Source of the DNA: Porticoccaceae bacterium
Lineage (GTDB): Bacteria > Pseudomonadota > Gammaproteobacteria > Pseudomonadales > Porticoccaceae
NCBI GenBank assembly: GCA_021773435.1
Contig: JAJFKC010000041.1
Location: 1 to 44,134, forward strand
DNA length: 44,134 nucleotides
Direction of reading: 5' to 3'
The first letter of the stretch is position 1. Each line of letters opens with the position of its first letter. A program made the position numbers and the translations under genes. Shown piece after piece: positions 25,435 to 34,430 of this stretch. The notes below the pieces were generated by a model that saw nothing but the letters and a program-made list of their open reading frames with translations, ran no database searches and was not told the DNA's origin.

Positions 25435-26352
25435 CTAGGCCGCCGCGCGAACCGGTAATTCTATGCCACCGCTGGCAGCTTCTTCGGCGAACATTTCAGC
25501 GGTGCGTAATCCCGCCGCGGTCATGATGTCCAGGTTGCCGGAATATTTGGGCAGAAAGTCACCGAGACCCTCGACTTCCATAAAAATCGATACCCGGTTG
25601 CCGTCGAAAATTGGTCCGTTAACGAGTTTGTAGCCGGGTACATATTCCTGGACCGCCTCGACCATGGCCTCCACTGATCGGGTAATGGCTTTCTGATCGG
25701 GTTCGTCTTCGGTCAGGCAGTGAATGGTGTCACGCATAATCATCGGTGGTTCGGCCGGATTGATAATAATAATCGCCTTGCCTTTTTTAGCGCCGCCGAC
25801 CTGTTCAACACCGGCGGAGGTGGTGCGGGTGAATTCATCAATGTTCATCCGGGTGCCCGGGCCCACCGACTGAGAAGCCACGGTGGCGACAATTTCGCCA
25901 TAGTCCACTGGTTGCACCTGGGAGACAGCCGCGACCATAGGAATGGTGGCCTGGCCTCCGCAGGTCACCATGTTGACGTTCATCTCCAGTTTGTGGGCGT
26001 GGGCCTTGAGATTAATCGGTGGCACACAAAACGGGCCGATGGCAGCCGGGGTGAGGTCGATCATAATCACGCCCAGCTCATTCAGTTTTCTGCTATTTTC
26101 TGCGTGCACATAAGCTGAGGTGGCGTCGAAGGCAATGCGAATATCATCCTCTATAACATGGGCGAGCATGCCATCGACACCTTCTGATGTCGTTTTCATG
26201 CCAAACCCTTTGGCGCGTTTGAGACCTTCTGAGGTGGGCTCGACACCGACCATCCAAACAGGTTCTATCCAGTCGCTGCGCATGGCTTTCATCAGCAGGT
26301 CGGTGCCGATATTGCCGGGGCCGATAATGGCCGCCTTTAATTTGTTATTCAT
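25435..26352 (-). CDS. dmpF: Acetaldehyde dehydrogenase, acylating (DmpF/XylQ/BphJ)
   Basis: The 305-residue protein has the NAD-binding motif [10 protein letters not shown] (11-20) and the thioester-forming cysteine Cys131 in [12 protein letters not shown]. It also has the [14 protein letters not shown] segment seen in all partners of DmpG. It converts channelled acetaldehyde and CoA to acetyl-CoA with NAD+. The intergenic DNA just upstream (26355-26379) holds a spaced 10-bp direct repeat ATTTCTTACT. Confidence 0.92.
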   Translation of the reverse strand: MNNKLKAAIIGPGNIGTDLLMKAMRSDWIEPVWMVGVEPTSEGLKRAKGFGMKTTSEGVDGMLAHVIEDDIRIAFDATSAYVHAENSRKLNELGVIMIDLTPAAIGPFCVPPINLKAHAHKLEMNVNMVTCGGQATIPMVAAVSQVQPVDYGEIVATVASQSVGPGTRMNIDEFTRTTSAGVEQVGGAKKGKAIIIINPAEPPMIMRDTIHCLTEDEPDQKAITRSVEAMVEAVQEYVPGYKLVNGPIFDGNRVSIFMEVEGLGDFLPKYSGNLDIMTAAGLRTAEMFAEEAASGGIELPVRAAA

Positions 26353-26418
26353 GGGATTTCTTACTCACGCATTTCTTACTTATGGGATTAGCTCGTTAGC
26401 TTTCGAGACCTTGCTTAT

Positions 26419-26453
26419 AGAGAAATTGATTGTAGAGAAATTGATTGTAGAGA
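26419..26453. repeat. 15-bp tandem repeat, 2.3 copies
   Basis: AGAGAAATTGATTGT occurs at 26419-26433 and 26434-26448, followed by AGAGA. It lies between the acetaldehyde dehydrogenase and hydratase genes. Confidence 0.85.
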
Positions 26454-26488
26454 CATGGTTTATCGATGCTCATCTTCATACACTGGAC

Positions 26489-27274
26489 CTAAACAAACCG
26501 CACAGACGCCGAACCGATGCCGCCGATATCGACACGCATATAGTCCCCCGCGACAATAGGTTCGAGGGGCACCAGAGAGCCAGACAAGATGACTTCCCCA
26601 GCTTTCAAGCTGATGCCGAACTTACCCAGGGTGTTAGCCAGCCAGGTCACACAGTTGACCGGTGAACCTAGCGCTGCCGCGCCAGCACCGGTGCTTAGTA
26701 CGGCACCGTTTTTTTCCACTACCATGCCACAGGTGACTAAATCGACTTTGCGCGGGTCAACGGCACTATCGCCGAGCACAAATAAACCGCAGGAAGCGTT
26801 ATCGGCGACGGTGTCCTGAACTTTTATTTTCCAGTCCTCAATGCGAGAATCGACAATCTCAAAACAGGGCAGCACGCAGTCGGTGGCCCGAATAACGTCA
26901 GCATTGGTGACGCCTGGCCCAGCTAGATCGTGTTTTAAAATAAAAGCGATTTCGCCTTCGGCCCGGGGTTGTAACAGTCGTGATGAAATGGGCATTTCGC
27001 CGCCGCTGGAATAGACCATATCGTCGGTGAGAAAACCAAAGTCTGGCTGGTGCACGTTGAGCATGTTTTGCACGGCCTTGCTGGTAACGCCGATTTTTTT
27101 GCCGATTATTTTCGCGCCTGCCTCAACCCGACGCTCCACCATACGCAGGGAAATATAGTAGGCGTCGTCAATGGTGATGTCTTCGAATCGGTCGGTAAGC
27201 GGTTTAACGGTGGTGCGGTTGATCAGCGCGTCGTAAAGCTCATCGCCGCATTGCGTAATCAGTTCTTTGTCCAT
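26489..27274 (-). CDS. dmpE: 2-oxopent-4-enoate hydratase (DmpE/XylJ/BphH)
   Basis: The 261-residue protein aligns block by block with DmpE: GKKIGVTSKAVQNMLNVHQPDFG, QPRAEGEIAFILK, VDSRIEDWKIKVQDTVADNASCG, LSTGAGAAALGSPVNCV and LSGSLVPLEP. It hydrates 2-hydroxypenta-2,4-dienoate to 4-hydroxy-2-oxovalerate, the substrate of the aldolase in the same operon. It also receives the product of the BphD-type hydrolase at 38695, so the two pathways meet here. Confidence 0.92.
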   Translation of the reverse strand: MDKELITQCGDELYDALINRTTVKPLTDRFEDITIDDAYYISLRMVERRVEAGAKIIGKKIGVTSKAVQNMLNVHQPDFGFLTDDMVYSSGGEMPISSRLLQPRAEGEIAFILKHDLAGPGVTNADVIRATDCVLPCFEIVDSRIEDWKIKVQDTVADNASCGLFVLGDSAVDPRKVDLVTCGMVVEKNGAVLSTGAGAAALGSPVNCVTWLANTLGKFGISLKAGEVILSGSLVPLEPIVAGDYMRVDIGGIGSASVRFV

Positions 27275-27392
27275 TAGTTCCCCAGTGGTAAATCGTTATA
27301 AATTAAAACTTAGTGGAAAATACAGCTTCGTGCAAAATATATGTAGATTATTCTCGGTAGTATTAAGTTTTGGCTTTTTAAATAAACGCCGC

Positions 27393-28847
27393 CTAAAGCT
27401 GTATGCAGATATTCTTAAGTTCAGTATAGAACTCCAGCGAATGCACACCACCTTCGCGACCGATGCCCGATTGTTTGGCGCCGCCGAATGGTGTCCGTAA
27501 ATCTCTCAGAAACCAACAGTTCACCCAGACCATACCAACTTCTAGCTGTTCCGATACTCTAATGGCCCGTGAGCTGTTTTCGGTCCATACTGATGCACCC
27601 AGGCCATAGGCTGTGTCATTGGCGAGGGCGATGACTTCGTCTTCATTGTCGAAAGGACGAATGTGGCAGCAGGGGCCAAATATTTCTTCGTTAACTACTC
27701 GTGCGCCGTCGGCGAGTCCAGTCCAGATAGTCGGCTCGATCCATGCGCCGGAGTTGATGTCGTCGGGCATATCCGGCACGCCGCCACCGAGTACCACGGT
27801 AGCACCCTCTTCCACAGCCAGCTCATAATAGCCTAATACTTTTTGTTGATGTTCCTGGCTGATTAGACTACCCATCGAGGCCTCGGTGTCATCCGGTGGC
27901 CCGACTTTGATTTTGTTAGCAGCCTCAGCCAGCTTACTGACAAATTCGTCGAAGATGGGCCGCTCAACATAGACACGCTCTGTGGCCAGGCACACCTGAC
28001 CGCAATTTAAAAACACCGAACGCATGGTACCCGCAACTGCCTTGTCCAGATCACAATCGGCAAAGACCAGGGCAGAGTTTTTGCCCCCGCATTCCAGAGA
28101 AATATCTCGCAGTCCAACTGAGGCAGCTTTCATGATCGCTTCACCGGTAGCGGTTTCGCCGGTAAAGGTAATGGCATCGATGCCGGGGTGGCTCGTGAGT
28201 AGCTCTCCGGTAGAAGCCGGACCAAAACCGTGCACGACATTAAAGACGCCTGGTGGAACTCCGCATTCATTCATAACCTCGGCCAACAAAGTCGTACTGG
28301 CAGGCGTTTCTTCCGAGGGTTTGACTATCACAGCGTTGCCGCAGGCCAGGGCTGGGCCAACTTTCCATGTGGTCAGCAACAGGGGTAAGTTCCAGGGGCT
28401 GATCACGGCGATTACACCCTTGGGTGTGCGATGGGCGATATTAGTGGCTTGTACGCCGTCGGGGCCTTCAAAGCGAAAGGCCTCGGTGGGTACGTTCTTT
28501 ATGACATCGGCAAAAATTTTAAAATTAGCGGCACCGCGAGGCACATCAACATGGCGCGCCAGGGACTTTGGCTTGCCGGTGTCCTGGGCTTCTGCGTCAA
28601 CAAATTCCTCGAATCGCTCATTGATGCGGTCTGCCACTTTATATAACAGCGCCACCCGTGCATTTAGCGATAATTTGCCCCAGGGGCCTTTCATTGCCGC
28701 GTTCGCAGCCTTCACAGCCGTATCGACCTCGGCCTTGCCGGCCTCGTAAACGGTGCCAATTAATTTGTTATCAGCAGGGCAGCGATTCTCGAAGGAACTG
28801 CTGGAGGCGACAAACTGGCCATTAATAAAATGTTTAAATTCTTTCAT
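27393..28847 (-). CDS. xylG: 2-hydroxymuconic semialdehyde dehydrogenase (DmpC/XylG)
   Basis: The 484-residue aldehyde dehydrogenase has ISPWNLPLLL, the catalytic glutamate in LECGGKN (Glu252) and the nucleophile in NCGQVCLATER (Cys286). These variants are characteristic of the 2-hydroxymuconic semialdehyde group and differ from the GabD-type paralogue at 14523 (LGGN, TGQTC). It oxidises the C23O product to 2-hydroxymuconate, the start of the oxalocrotonate branch. It leads the dmpCEFGH-like minus-strand order. Confidence 0.9.
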   Translation of the reverse strand: MKEFKHFINGQFVASSSSFENRCPADNKLIGTVYEAGKAEVDTAVKAANAAMKGPWGKLSLNARVALLYKVADRINERFEEFVDAEAQDTGKPKSLARHVDVPRGAANFKIFADVIKNVPTEAFRFEGPDGVQATNIAHRTPKGVIAVISPWNLPLLLTTWKVGPALACGNAVIVKPSEETPASTTLLAEVMNECGVPPGVFNVVHGFGPASTGELLTSHPGIDAITFTGETATGEAIMKAASVGLRDISLECGGKNSALVFADCDLDKAVAGTMRSVFLNCGQVCLATERVYVERPIFDEFVSKLAEAANKIKVGPPDDTEASMGSLISQEHQQKVLGYYELAVEEGATVVLGGGVPDMPDDINSGAWIEPTIWTGLADGARVVNEEIFGPCCHIRPFDNEDEVIALANDTAYGLGASVWTENSSRAIRVSEQLEVGMVWVNCWFLRDLRTPFGGAKQSGIGREGGVHSLEFYTELKNICIQL

Positions 28848-28977
28848 CGCTGCTTTCTGTGAGTCTATTGCTTGTTAGTCTGCTATTTATGAGCTTAGAT
28901 AGTTAAAGAGGTGTTGTTGCCTGCGCAAGAAAGATGGGCGAGCTGGTTGAGGACAAACACCCGGAAATCTATTGCAG

Positions 28978-29571
28978 TTAGGTATTGCTTGCCTGCAAGT
29001 AATCTTCAAGAAAATCCAGCCGATCATTGCCCCAGAAATACTGGTCGTCCACCACCATAATCGGCGCGCCGAATACTCCAGCGTTGTGGGCGTCAACGCA
29101 AGATTTCCTGAACTCGGTTTGTCCGGCCGACGAATCCGCATAGGCTAGCACGGCCTCAGCATCTAACCCAGCTGCAGTGGCGGCGGCCTTTAATTCCTGG
29201 TCGTCGGAGGGGTCTATGCCTTGCCCCCACATTCTCTGGTAGGCCTCGGTGACAAAGGCCTCAGCGCTGTTGTGCTGATTGGCAAACAGCGAAGCGATGT
29301 TCCATTTTCCCCCAGCGAAACTCTTTGGAAAAACCATTGGCACATCGTAGCGATCTGACCAGCGTTGGAGATCAGCCATGATGAGTTTTAATTTTGGCTC
29401 CACGTCTCTGTTGGAGGGGCCATAGTTACCAGCCGCCAACTTTGCCGAGGGTATATCCATCGGGTGATAGCTAATTTTTGCACCGTTGCGTTTGGCAAGC
29501 TCGGGCAGTTTGACGTGGGCCAGATAGCTAAAGGGGCTAATAAAGTCGAAATAGAAGTCGATATTTCGCAT
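28978..29571 (-). CDS. nahD: 2-hydroxychromene-2-carboxylate isomerase (NahD)
   Basis: The 197-residue protein is a DsbA/GST-kappa-fold isomerase beginning IDFYFDFISPFSYLAHVKL, with the catalytic serine Ser12 equivalent to Ser11 of NahD. It has GNYGPSNRD and FGAPIMVVDDQYFWGNDRLDFLED. It converts 2-hydroxychromene-2-carboxylate to trans-o-hydroxybenzylidenepyruvate using glutathione. ATG at 29571 has GGAG eight bases upstream and fits the family N terminus; the longer frame adds ten unlike residues. It lies with ferredoxin, NahC- and NahE-like genes, a naphthalene upper-pathway set. Confidence 0.88.
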   Translation of the reverse strand: MRNIDFYFDFISPFSYLAHVKLPELAKRNGAKISYHPMDIPSAKLAAGNYGPSNRDVEPKLKLIMADLQRWSDRYDVPMVFPKSFAGGKWNIASLFANQHNSAEAFVTEAYQRMWGQGIDPSDDQELKAAATAAGLDAEAVLAYADSSAGQTEFRKSCVDAHNAGVFGAPIMVVDDQYFWGNDRLDFLEDYLQASNT

Positions 29572-29624
29572 TGCCGTGTCTCCAGTTATGTTATCTGCCA
29601 AAGTTTGTAACTACCAATATCGCG

Positions 29625-29640
29625 CTTACTGAGCAGTAAG
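29625..29640 (-). other. Stem-loop between isomerase and Rieske ferredoxin genes
   Basis: CTTACTG (29625-29631) and CAGTAAG (29634-29640) form a perfect seven-base-pair stem with a two-base centre as DNA palindrome. There is no U-tract; it may be an operator or an RNA processing signal. Confidence 0.4.
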
Positions 29641-29699
29641 ACCATCTGGTAGGGCCAGGCTCGCAGTTGACGCTGATTTAATTTCGTTGTGTCCACGGA

Positions 29700-30014
29700 T
29701 TAATCAGTTTCAATAAAAACTTCGCCGTTTTCGACTATCGCCGGGTAGGTCTTTATGGCCACCTGGCAGGGGAAGGCCGATGGTTCCCCGGTTTTGATAC
29801 TGAAGGCGCCACCATGGAAGGGACATTCGATTTCGTCCCCTTCCTGGTAGCCGTCGGTTAACAGCGCGTTGCCATGGGTGCATAGATTATCGGTAACAAA
29901 GTAATCGCCTTCCACGTCGTATACGGCGAGGGCAGGGAGGCCTTCGATCTCCACTGCGAAAGGCTCTCCGTCGACGACTTCATCGGTACTACATAGTCTT
30001 ACTTTATTACCCAT
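29700..30014 (-). CDS. Rieske ferredoxin of the ring-hydroxylating oxygenases (NahAb/BphF type)
   Basis: The 104-residue protein has the Rieske cluster motif with Cys45, His47, Cys64 and His67 (LCTHGNA ... CPFHGG). It ends in a Rieske-fold beta domain. It passes electrons from the reductase at 31174 to oxygenase alpha subunits. It is the only Rieske ferredoxin in the window, so up to three oxygenases may share it. Its start codon lies in a 14-bp tandem duplication that has also created a second upstream ATG out of frame. Confidence 0.9.
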   Translation of the reverse strand: MGNKVRLCSTDEVVDGEPFAVEIEGLPALAVYDVEGDYFVTDNLCTHGNALLTDGYQEGDEIECPFHGGAFSIKTGEPSAFPCQVAIKTYPAIVENGEVFIETD

Positions 30015-30033
30015 CTATCATTACCCATCTATC
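30006..30033. repeat. 14-bp tandem duplication over the ferredoxin start codon
   Basis: ATTACCCATCTATC is found at 30006-30019 and 30020-30033 (+ strand). The downstream gene copy supplies the ATG at 30014; the other copy supplies an ATG at 30028 that opens a frame of nine codons ending TAA across the true start. Confidence 0.9.
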
Positions 30034-30091
30034 CCTCAAATTTATATCTCAACTCTATATTTTGGCTCAAAATATCGTGAGCGACGGCCTG

Positions 30092-30108
30092 TGTTGCAGC
30101 TCGCAACA
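30092..30108 (-). other. Inverted repeat between NahC- and ferredoxin-type genes
   Basis: TGTTGC (30092-30097), AGCTC, GCAACA (30103-30108) form a perfect hairpin 18 bases after the end of the extradiol dioxygenase gene boundary on the ferredoxin side. It resembles the TTGC..GCAA arms of the IclR-linked motif, but with two bases less between the arms. Confidence 0.45.
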
Positions 30109-30126
30109 ATTTATTAATGGATGCTC

Positions 30127-31020
30127 CTATAGATCAATATCCAGACCATAGCCCTTCGCCTCCGGGCGATGACCAAAAACATCACCTCGGTAATGTTCAG
30201 TTGCGTCCAGCGACGCACGTGCCCCCCAGCCCATTTCCAATACCCAGCCCGATGGTGTAGCGCAATAAAAGGTCAGGGCCTGGTCGTTAGAGTGTTTGCC
30301 TAGCTGCATGACAACATCGATACCCTGTTCGCGGATGGCATCATGGGACAGCCCCAGATCATCCAGCTCGGTGTATTCAATCATGATGTGGTTAAGGCGT
30401 TTTTCCATGGGCCCGAGACCAAAGGCCACGGAATGCTGGCGTTCATTACAGGCCATAAATACTGGCTGTGCGACCATGCCATTGGGCATGCCCAGTTTGT
30501 ACTGAACCCCACCGCGCATGCCCAGCAATTTGTAGAAGGCCAGGGCTTTTTCAACATCCGGCTCGTTCAAAATGCAGTGGCCCAGGCCCTGGTTTTCGGT
30601 AAGAAAACGCCCATACATGGGCCGACCGGGATGGAAAGGTTTGCCTGCTTCAACATGAGGGCTGAAAAAAATCTCGGTGGGAATACCGCCCGGTGAAAGC
30701 AGCTTGATTAAGCCCAGCACATCGCGCTCTTCGGCTTCTTCCTCGCTGCCTCTAGTGTAGTCAATGCCTGCGCCTTCCAGCGTCTGGATCATTTCCTCCA
30801 GCGCTTCAGGGCTGGCGACGCGCCAGCCGATGTAGTCGAGATCGTCTCGGTCATTCACATTCATGGTGATGCGTCGCGACCACTCATCCATGCGCAGGTG
30901 AAAGCGGTCTGCCTTGCCGGTATCGACCAGCTCCATACCGACGGTTTGCACCGCATATTTTTCCCAGGCCGCTCTATCGGAGATGGAGAAACCCATATAA
31001 CCTAATTCGATGATGCCCAT
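30127..31020 (-). CDS. nahC: Extradiol dioxygenase, 1,2-dihydroxynaphthalene type (NahC/BphC)
   Basis: The 297-residue two-domain enzyme has iron ligands His148 (GLGHCI), His211 (RLNHIMIEY) and Glu262 (GWVLEMGWG), as in BphC/NahC. It differs from the XylE-type C23O at 18717. The nearby isomerase and hydratase-aldolase fit cleavage of 1,2-dihydroxynaphthalene to 2-hydroxychromene-2-carboxylate; cleavage of 2,3-dihydroxybiphenyl is also possible because a BphD-type hydrolase is present. An AGAGGATAG ribosome site precedes the ATG. Confidence 0.88.
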   Translation of the reverse strand: MGIIELGYMGFSISDRAAWEKYAVQTVGMELVDTGKADRFHLRMDEWSRRITMNVNDRDDLDYIGWRVASPEALEEMIQTLEGAGIDYTRGSEEEAEERDVLGLIKLLSPGGIPTEIFFSPHVEAGKPFHPGRPMYGRFLTENQGLGHCILNEPDVEKALAFYKLLGMRGGVQYKLGMPNGMVAQPVFMACNERQHSVAFGLGPMEKRLNHIMIEYTELDDLGLSHDAIREQGIDVVMQLGKHSNDQALTFYCATPSGWVLEMGWGARASLDATEHYRGDVFGHRPEAKGYGLDIDL

Positions 31021-31173
31021 GAAACTATCCTCTTGTTAAGTGAAGCGTTAGCTCTTCTTTTAATAAGCCCTTAGGCTTGTGTGGTGGTTACCGTTAAAAA
31101 ATATCTAAAATAACACGCTAGTTGTTAAATTTATTCGATGCCTTGGAAACTCATTATGGCATCCAATAGCTTA

Positions 31174-32439
31174 CTAGCGCGCTTTTTTGATCAATTTTCG
31201 TAAGTCTATATCTGGATCTGCCAGTGCAGCTGTATCAACTGTGATGGAGCGTTCCAGCATGCGTCTTCCGGCAGCCATATCTCTCGGCTGGTTAACCGTC
31301 AAGACACCGCGAATAATATTATCCCGTACAAAAAAGGCCGTAAAGTTGCGGCTGTTTTCATCGCCACGAATAATCACCTCAGCCTCAGAGATCACGTCTC
31401 CCAAAACCTGCAGGTTAATATCGAATTGATCAGTCCAGAACCATTGTGCTTTAAGATATTCATCCGGTTGTCCGGCGATAGCTTTTGCCGCCGCAATAGC
31501 CTGATCCTGGGCGTTTTGATAGGTTTCGCAACGGCCGCGGCCGCCGAAATACAGCGGTGAATTGGCCACGTCGCCCACCGCATAGACAAGTGGGCAGGAG
31601 CTTTGTGCAAAGGCATCGACGACGATTCCATTGTCGGTCTCTAGACCTGCAGCCTCGGCCAATTCGACATTGGGTATCACGCCTATGCCCACCACCAGGG
31701 CATCCAGTTCAAGTGTGGAGTCATCGCTAAGCACGACGCCGCTGACTCGCCCGTCGCTACCTAATATGGTTTTGACGCCGCAACCGAGGCGCACATCGAC
31801 GCCTTCCTGGCGGTGGATTTCAGCCAGCCAGGCTCCAAACCGAGGGCCCAATGCACGGGCCATGGGTATTGCCAGTGGTTCGATACAGACCACTTCGCAG
31901 CCGCGTTTACGAGCGCTGGCCGCGACTTCAGCACCGATCACGCCCATACCAATCAGGCCGATGCGGGCACCGGGTTGCAATTCTTTGGAAAGTTCTCGAG
32001 CATCTTGAAGGGCGCGAAGATAATGTACGCCATCCAGATCTGAGCCTTCGATATTAAGTTCACGGGCGCGTGCGCCGGTAGCCAAAATCACCTTTTCAAA
32101 GCCAATTTCGGCACCAGTGGATAAGGTGACTTTTTGTTCATCTATATTCAGGCTTTCGGCGCGAACTCCGAGACGTAAATCGATATCGTTATCGGGATAA
32201 TAACTATCGTCTTTAATATAAAACTGGTCGGGCAGTTCATCGGGCTGGATAAGCACGTCTTTTGACAGGGGTGGTCGTTCATAGGGAGGAGAGGGTTCTT
32301 CGCCAATCAGGGTGATGGGCTTTTCATAGCCAGCCATGCGCAGGGCTTCTGCGGCTCGGCCACCGGCCAGGTTGGCGCCGATAATGACTACACCACGATT
32401 CTTAGCATTGGCGTTCGTGCTGATATTATCTGCCGTCAT
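31174..32439 (-). CDS. FAD-dependent ferredoxin reductase of the oxygenase system
   Basis: The 421-residue protein is of the BphG/TodA/PhnA4 type (rubredoxin/putidaredoxin reductase fold). It has an N-terminal FAD motif in VVIIGANLAGGRAAEALR (17-34), a second NAD-binding motif IGMGVIGAEVAASARKRG (about 162-179), and AVGDVANSP before the C-terminal dimer domain. It transfers electrons from NADH to the Rieske ferredoxin. Its ATG overlaps the stop of the NahE-type gene by four bases. Confidence 0.88.
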   Translation of the reverse strand: MTADNISTNANAKNRGVVIIGANLAGGRAAEALRMAGYEKPITLIGEEPSPPYERPPLSKDVLIQPDELPDQFYIKDDSYYPDNDIDLRLGVRAESLNIDEQKVTLSTGAEIGFEKVILATGARARELNIEGSDLDGVHYLRALQDARELSKELQPGARIGLIGMGVIGAEVAASARKRGCEVVCIEPLAIPMARALGPRFGAWLAEIHRQEGVDVRLGCGVKTILGSDGRVSGVVLSDDSTLELDALVVGIGVIPNVELAEAAGLETDNGIVVDAFAQSSCPLVYAVGDVANSPLYFGGRGRCETYQNAQDQAIAAAKAIAGQPDEYLKAQWFWTDQFDINLQVLGDVISEAEVIIRGDENSRNFTAFFVRDNIIRGVLTVNQPRDMAAGRRMLERSITVDTAALADPDIDLRKLIKKAR

Positions 32440-33449
32440 AAACCGACTTCCCAGGAAGGGGTGTCGCCGGAACTCAGCTCTTTATGCAACTCCGCCCACA
32501 TTTCGCCTGAGATTCGTGCCCCGGCGAGAAATTCCTCTGGGCACAAATGGTAGGGTGGCCTGATAGGCCCCGCGTTGATCCAGCCGGCGGCATCCATGCG
32601 GGTTTTTTCCAGAGCGATGTTATACATCGAGAAAGTCTGAAAGCTGCCGTGTGGGAATAGCGTCGCCGCAGTCGGCCCCAATTTTGCCTGAAAAGCTTTG
32701 GCCTTGCGCCAGTCGCCAGTGGCGCGGGCATCGGCGATCACATCGCGGATATAAACGGACACGCTAGGGCCGCAGACTGCGCCACTGGTCCAGAAGGCGT
32801 CGATGAATTCGTCGATACGCGCCGCTGCATAATATTCAAAATCCAGGGGCAGCAATTTTATTCGGCCGCGAATGGCGGACATATCCCGCATCAGCGGGCC
32901 GACGCCGATATACTTGGCGGTCACGACCTGGGGGATTTCGGCTACTTGCGTCCAAAAATCTCGTGGAAATTCGAATTTAAAGGCTTCCGGGTTAGCATAG
33001 ATCGCGTAGTTCATATCCGGCGCCCCCGCGGCAACATCACGATAAAACTGCACGGCGGTTTCGGTGCTCGGTGCGCACCACATGGGTATACCGAGCATGG
33101 TGCCATCGGCGCCAATATCCTGTGCTTTAAGGGTTAAGCTGATGGTGTCGCGGGTGTTTAGCGTGGTGGTGCCGACAAATACCGGGATTCGCCCCCGGGC
33201 TGATTCAACCAAAGCGCCCATATAGGCGATCTTTTCATCGTAGGTCAGGGTAGCGGCCTCACCGAGGGTGCCCATGCTGAGAATGCCGTTGATACCGCCC
33301 TTGATCAGGCCTTCGACCATGCGCGCGGTTTCATCAAGATCAACGGTATCAAGCTCGCGCCAGTCAGAGGCGTTGGGCTTTGCTGGGGTCGGCAATATGG
33401 CCCAGGCGCCTTTAATGTCATCGACGGATAATCGTTCAGGTTTTTTCAT
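32436..33449 (-). CDS. nahE: trans-o-hydroxybenzylidenepyruvate hydratase-aldolase (NahE)
   Basis: The 337-residue protein is a DapA-superfamily hydratase-aldolase that aligns along its whole length with NahE: DIKGAWAILPTPAKPNASDW, NGILSMGTLGE, MLGIPMW, AIYANPEAFKF with Tyr151, VVTAKYIGVG with Lys179, and the end MDAAGWINAGPIRPPYHL. It cleaves the benzylidenepyruvate to an aromatic aldehyde (salicylaldehyde for naphthalene) and pyruvate. It keeps the GT-x-GE segment that the three other DapA-like proteins here lack. It is the first gene of the NahE-reductase unit behind the promoter at 33505-33533. Confidence 0.9.
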   Translation of the reverse strand: MKKPERLSVDDIKGAWAILPTPAKPNASDWRELDTVDLDETARMVEGLIKGGINGILSMGTLGEAATLTYDEKIAYMGALVESARGRIPVFVGTTTLNTRDTISLTLKAQDIGADGTMLGIPMWCAPSTETAVQFYRDVAAGAPDMNYAIYANPEAFKFEFPRDFWTQVAEIPQVVTAKYIGVGPLMRDMSAIRGRIKLLPLDFEYYAAARIDEFIDAFWTSGAVCGPSVSVYIRDVIADARATGDWRKAKAFQAKLGPTAATLFPHGSFQTFSMYNIALEKTRMDAAGWINAGPIRPPYHLCPEEFLAGARISGEMWAELHKELSSGDTPSWEVGL

Positions 33450-33468
33450 GGGAGCCTTCGATACGCTT

Positions 33469-33490
33469 TTTCATTCTTCTTTCACTCTTC
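33469..33490. repeat. 11-bp tandem repeat in the nahE-like leader
   Basis: TTTCATTCTTC (33469-33479) is followed by TTTCACTCTTC (33480-33490), one mismatch. It lies between the predicted -10 box and the NahE-type start. Confidence 0.6.
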
Positions 33491-33504
33491 TAGTCTTTCC
33501 GCCA

Positions 33505-33533
33505 ATAGTAATGCGTTGCATAAATTGCATCAA
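33505..33533 (-). promoter_or_regulatory. Promoter with embedded TTGCA-N5-TGCA operator (site A)
   Basis: On the minus strand TTGATG (33528-33533), 17 bases and TACTAT (33505-33510) form a sigma-70-like promoter directed at the NahE-type gene. TTGCA-TAAAT-TGCAT (33516-33530 on the + strand) fills the spacer. The same motif occurs at 34533 and 36457, so it is a candidate site of the adjacent IclR protein. Confidence 0.55.
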
Positions 33534-33617
33534 GCTGATGAAGCCAGCCACGCGTATGGACTACCCTTGCGTCGATAGAGAGGCGGCTTGACCAGATTGT
33601 AAACCGCCAGCGTAGTG

Positions 33618-34430
33618 TCAGTTAGCTTCGCAGAGTTTTTTTATATAACCGATATCTTGGCTTGCTTCCGCTGCGGTTGCTAGTAGTTTGCGGGTGGCAA
33701 CCGCAGCTTTACAAATGGGATTGGTGCTGCGATCAATTAGTCCCAGGACTGCGGCGGCCCCGCCATCCTGGTTGAGGATGGGTGCGCTGATGCTGGTTAA
33801 GCCAGGGATGACCATGCCTAGACCCTGCGCATATCCCGCCGACCTCACTTTCTCCCTGGTGCTCTGGAGATCAAATTGTTTGGCATTTGGCATACGTTTC
33901 AGCTCACGTTTGACCAGCTTTTCGGTGTGTGCCGTGGGCAAAAAAGCCAGAAAGGTGTGCCCTGCTGTCGATGACAACATGGGCAGTACCGAGCCTAGGC
34001 CGAAGGATGTCGCCACCGGCGGACGGCCGTGGGTTAGGCGAATAATGGTCGGGCCGTGGCTGCCCCAGATAGTGACAATGCCGGTGAGATTGGTGTCCTT
34101 GACCAGACTGTCAATGGCATTGCGCGCAACGTAGCTAATATCAAGCTGGGCATAAGCTGCCAATCCTAGCCTCAGAGCGTAGGGGCCAAGGTTGTAATGT
34201 CCGACTGCGTCATCGGGCACCACAAAGCCCGTGTTTACATAGGCCGCGAGATAGCGGTGGGCCTGACTGCGGGACAAATTGGCTGCCTCGGCTATATCCC
34301 GTAACGGCAGTGGCCCATTATTTTCCATCAGGGCGTTGAGCACCCGCGCGCCGATTTCTACCGAGCGAATACTCTTGCTGCCGACGCTGGTTTTTTTGGG
34401 CTTATCTGTTTCATTTTGTACGGCAGTCAT
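33618..34430 (-). CDS. IclR-family transcriptional regulator
   Basis: The 270-residue protein has the IclR winged helix-turn-helix (about 25-85, with LPLRDIAEAANLSRSQAHRYLAAY and the beta wing up to YNLGPYALRLG). The C-terminal ligand-binding domain (about 95-265) has IVTIWGSHGPTIIRL, LSSTAGHTFLAFLP and the closing CKAAVATRKLLATAA. IclR proteins of this type control aromatic catabolic operons, as activators or repressors, in response to pathway compounds. It is divergent from the HpaB-type gene and upstream of the NahE-type operon, and it is the only regulator in the 29-kb cluster. Confidence 0.88.
   Translation of the reverse strand: MTAVQNETDKPKKTSVGSKSIRSVEIGARVLNALMENNGPLPLRDIAEAANLSRSQAHRYLAAYVNTGFVVPDDAVGHYNLGPYALRLGLAAYAQLDISYVARNAIDSLVKDTNLTGIVTIWGSHGPTIIRLTHGRPPVATSFGLGSVLPMLSSTAGHTFLAFLPTAHTEKLVKRELKRMPNAKQFDLQSTREKVRSAGYAQGLGMVIPGLTSISAPILNQDGGAAAVLGLIDRSTNPICKAAVATRKLLATAAEASQDIGYIKKLCEAN

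Noticed and set aside
29640-29700. Possible small gene between the isomerase and the Rieske ferredoxin
   Set aside because: No start with a ribosome site and no frame over 30 codons on the minus strand.
32436-33449. Assignment of the fourth DapA-superfamily protein as a dihydrodipicolinate synthase
   Set aside because: It aligns along its length with NahE and lies with nahC- and nahD-type genes, so the hydratase-aldolase call is much better.
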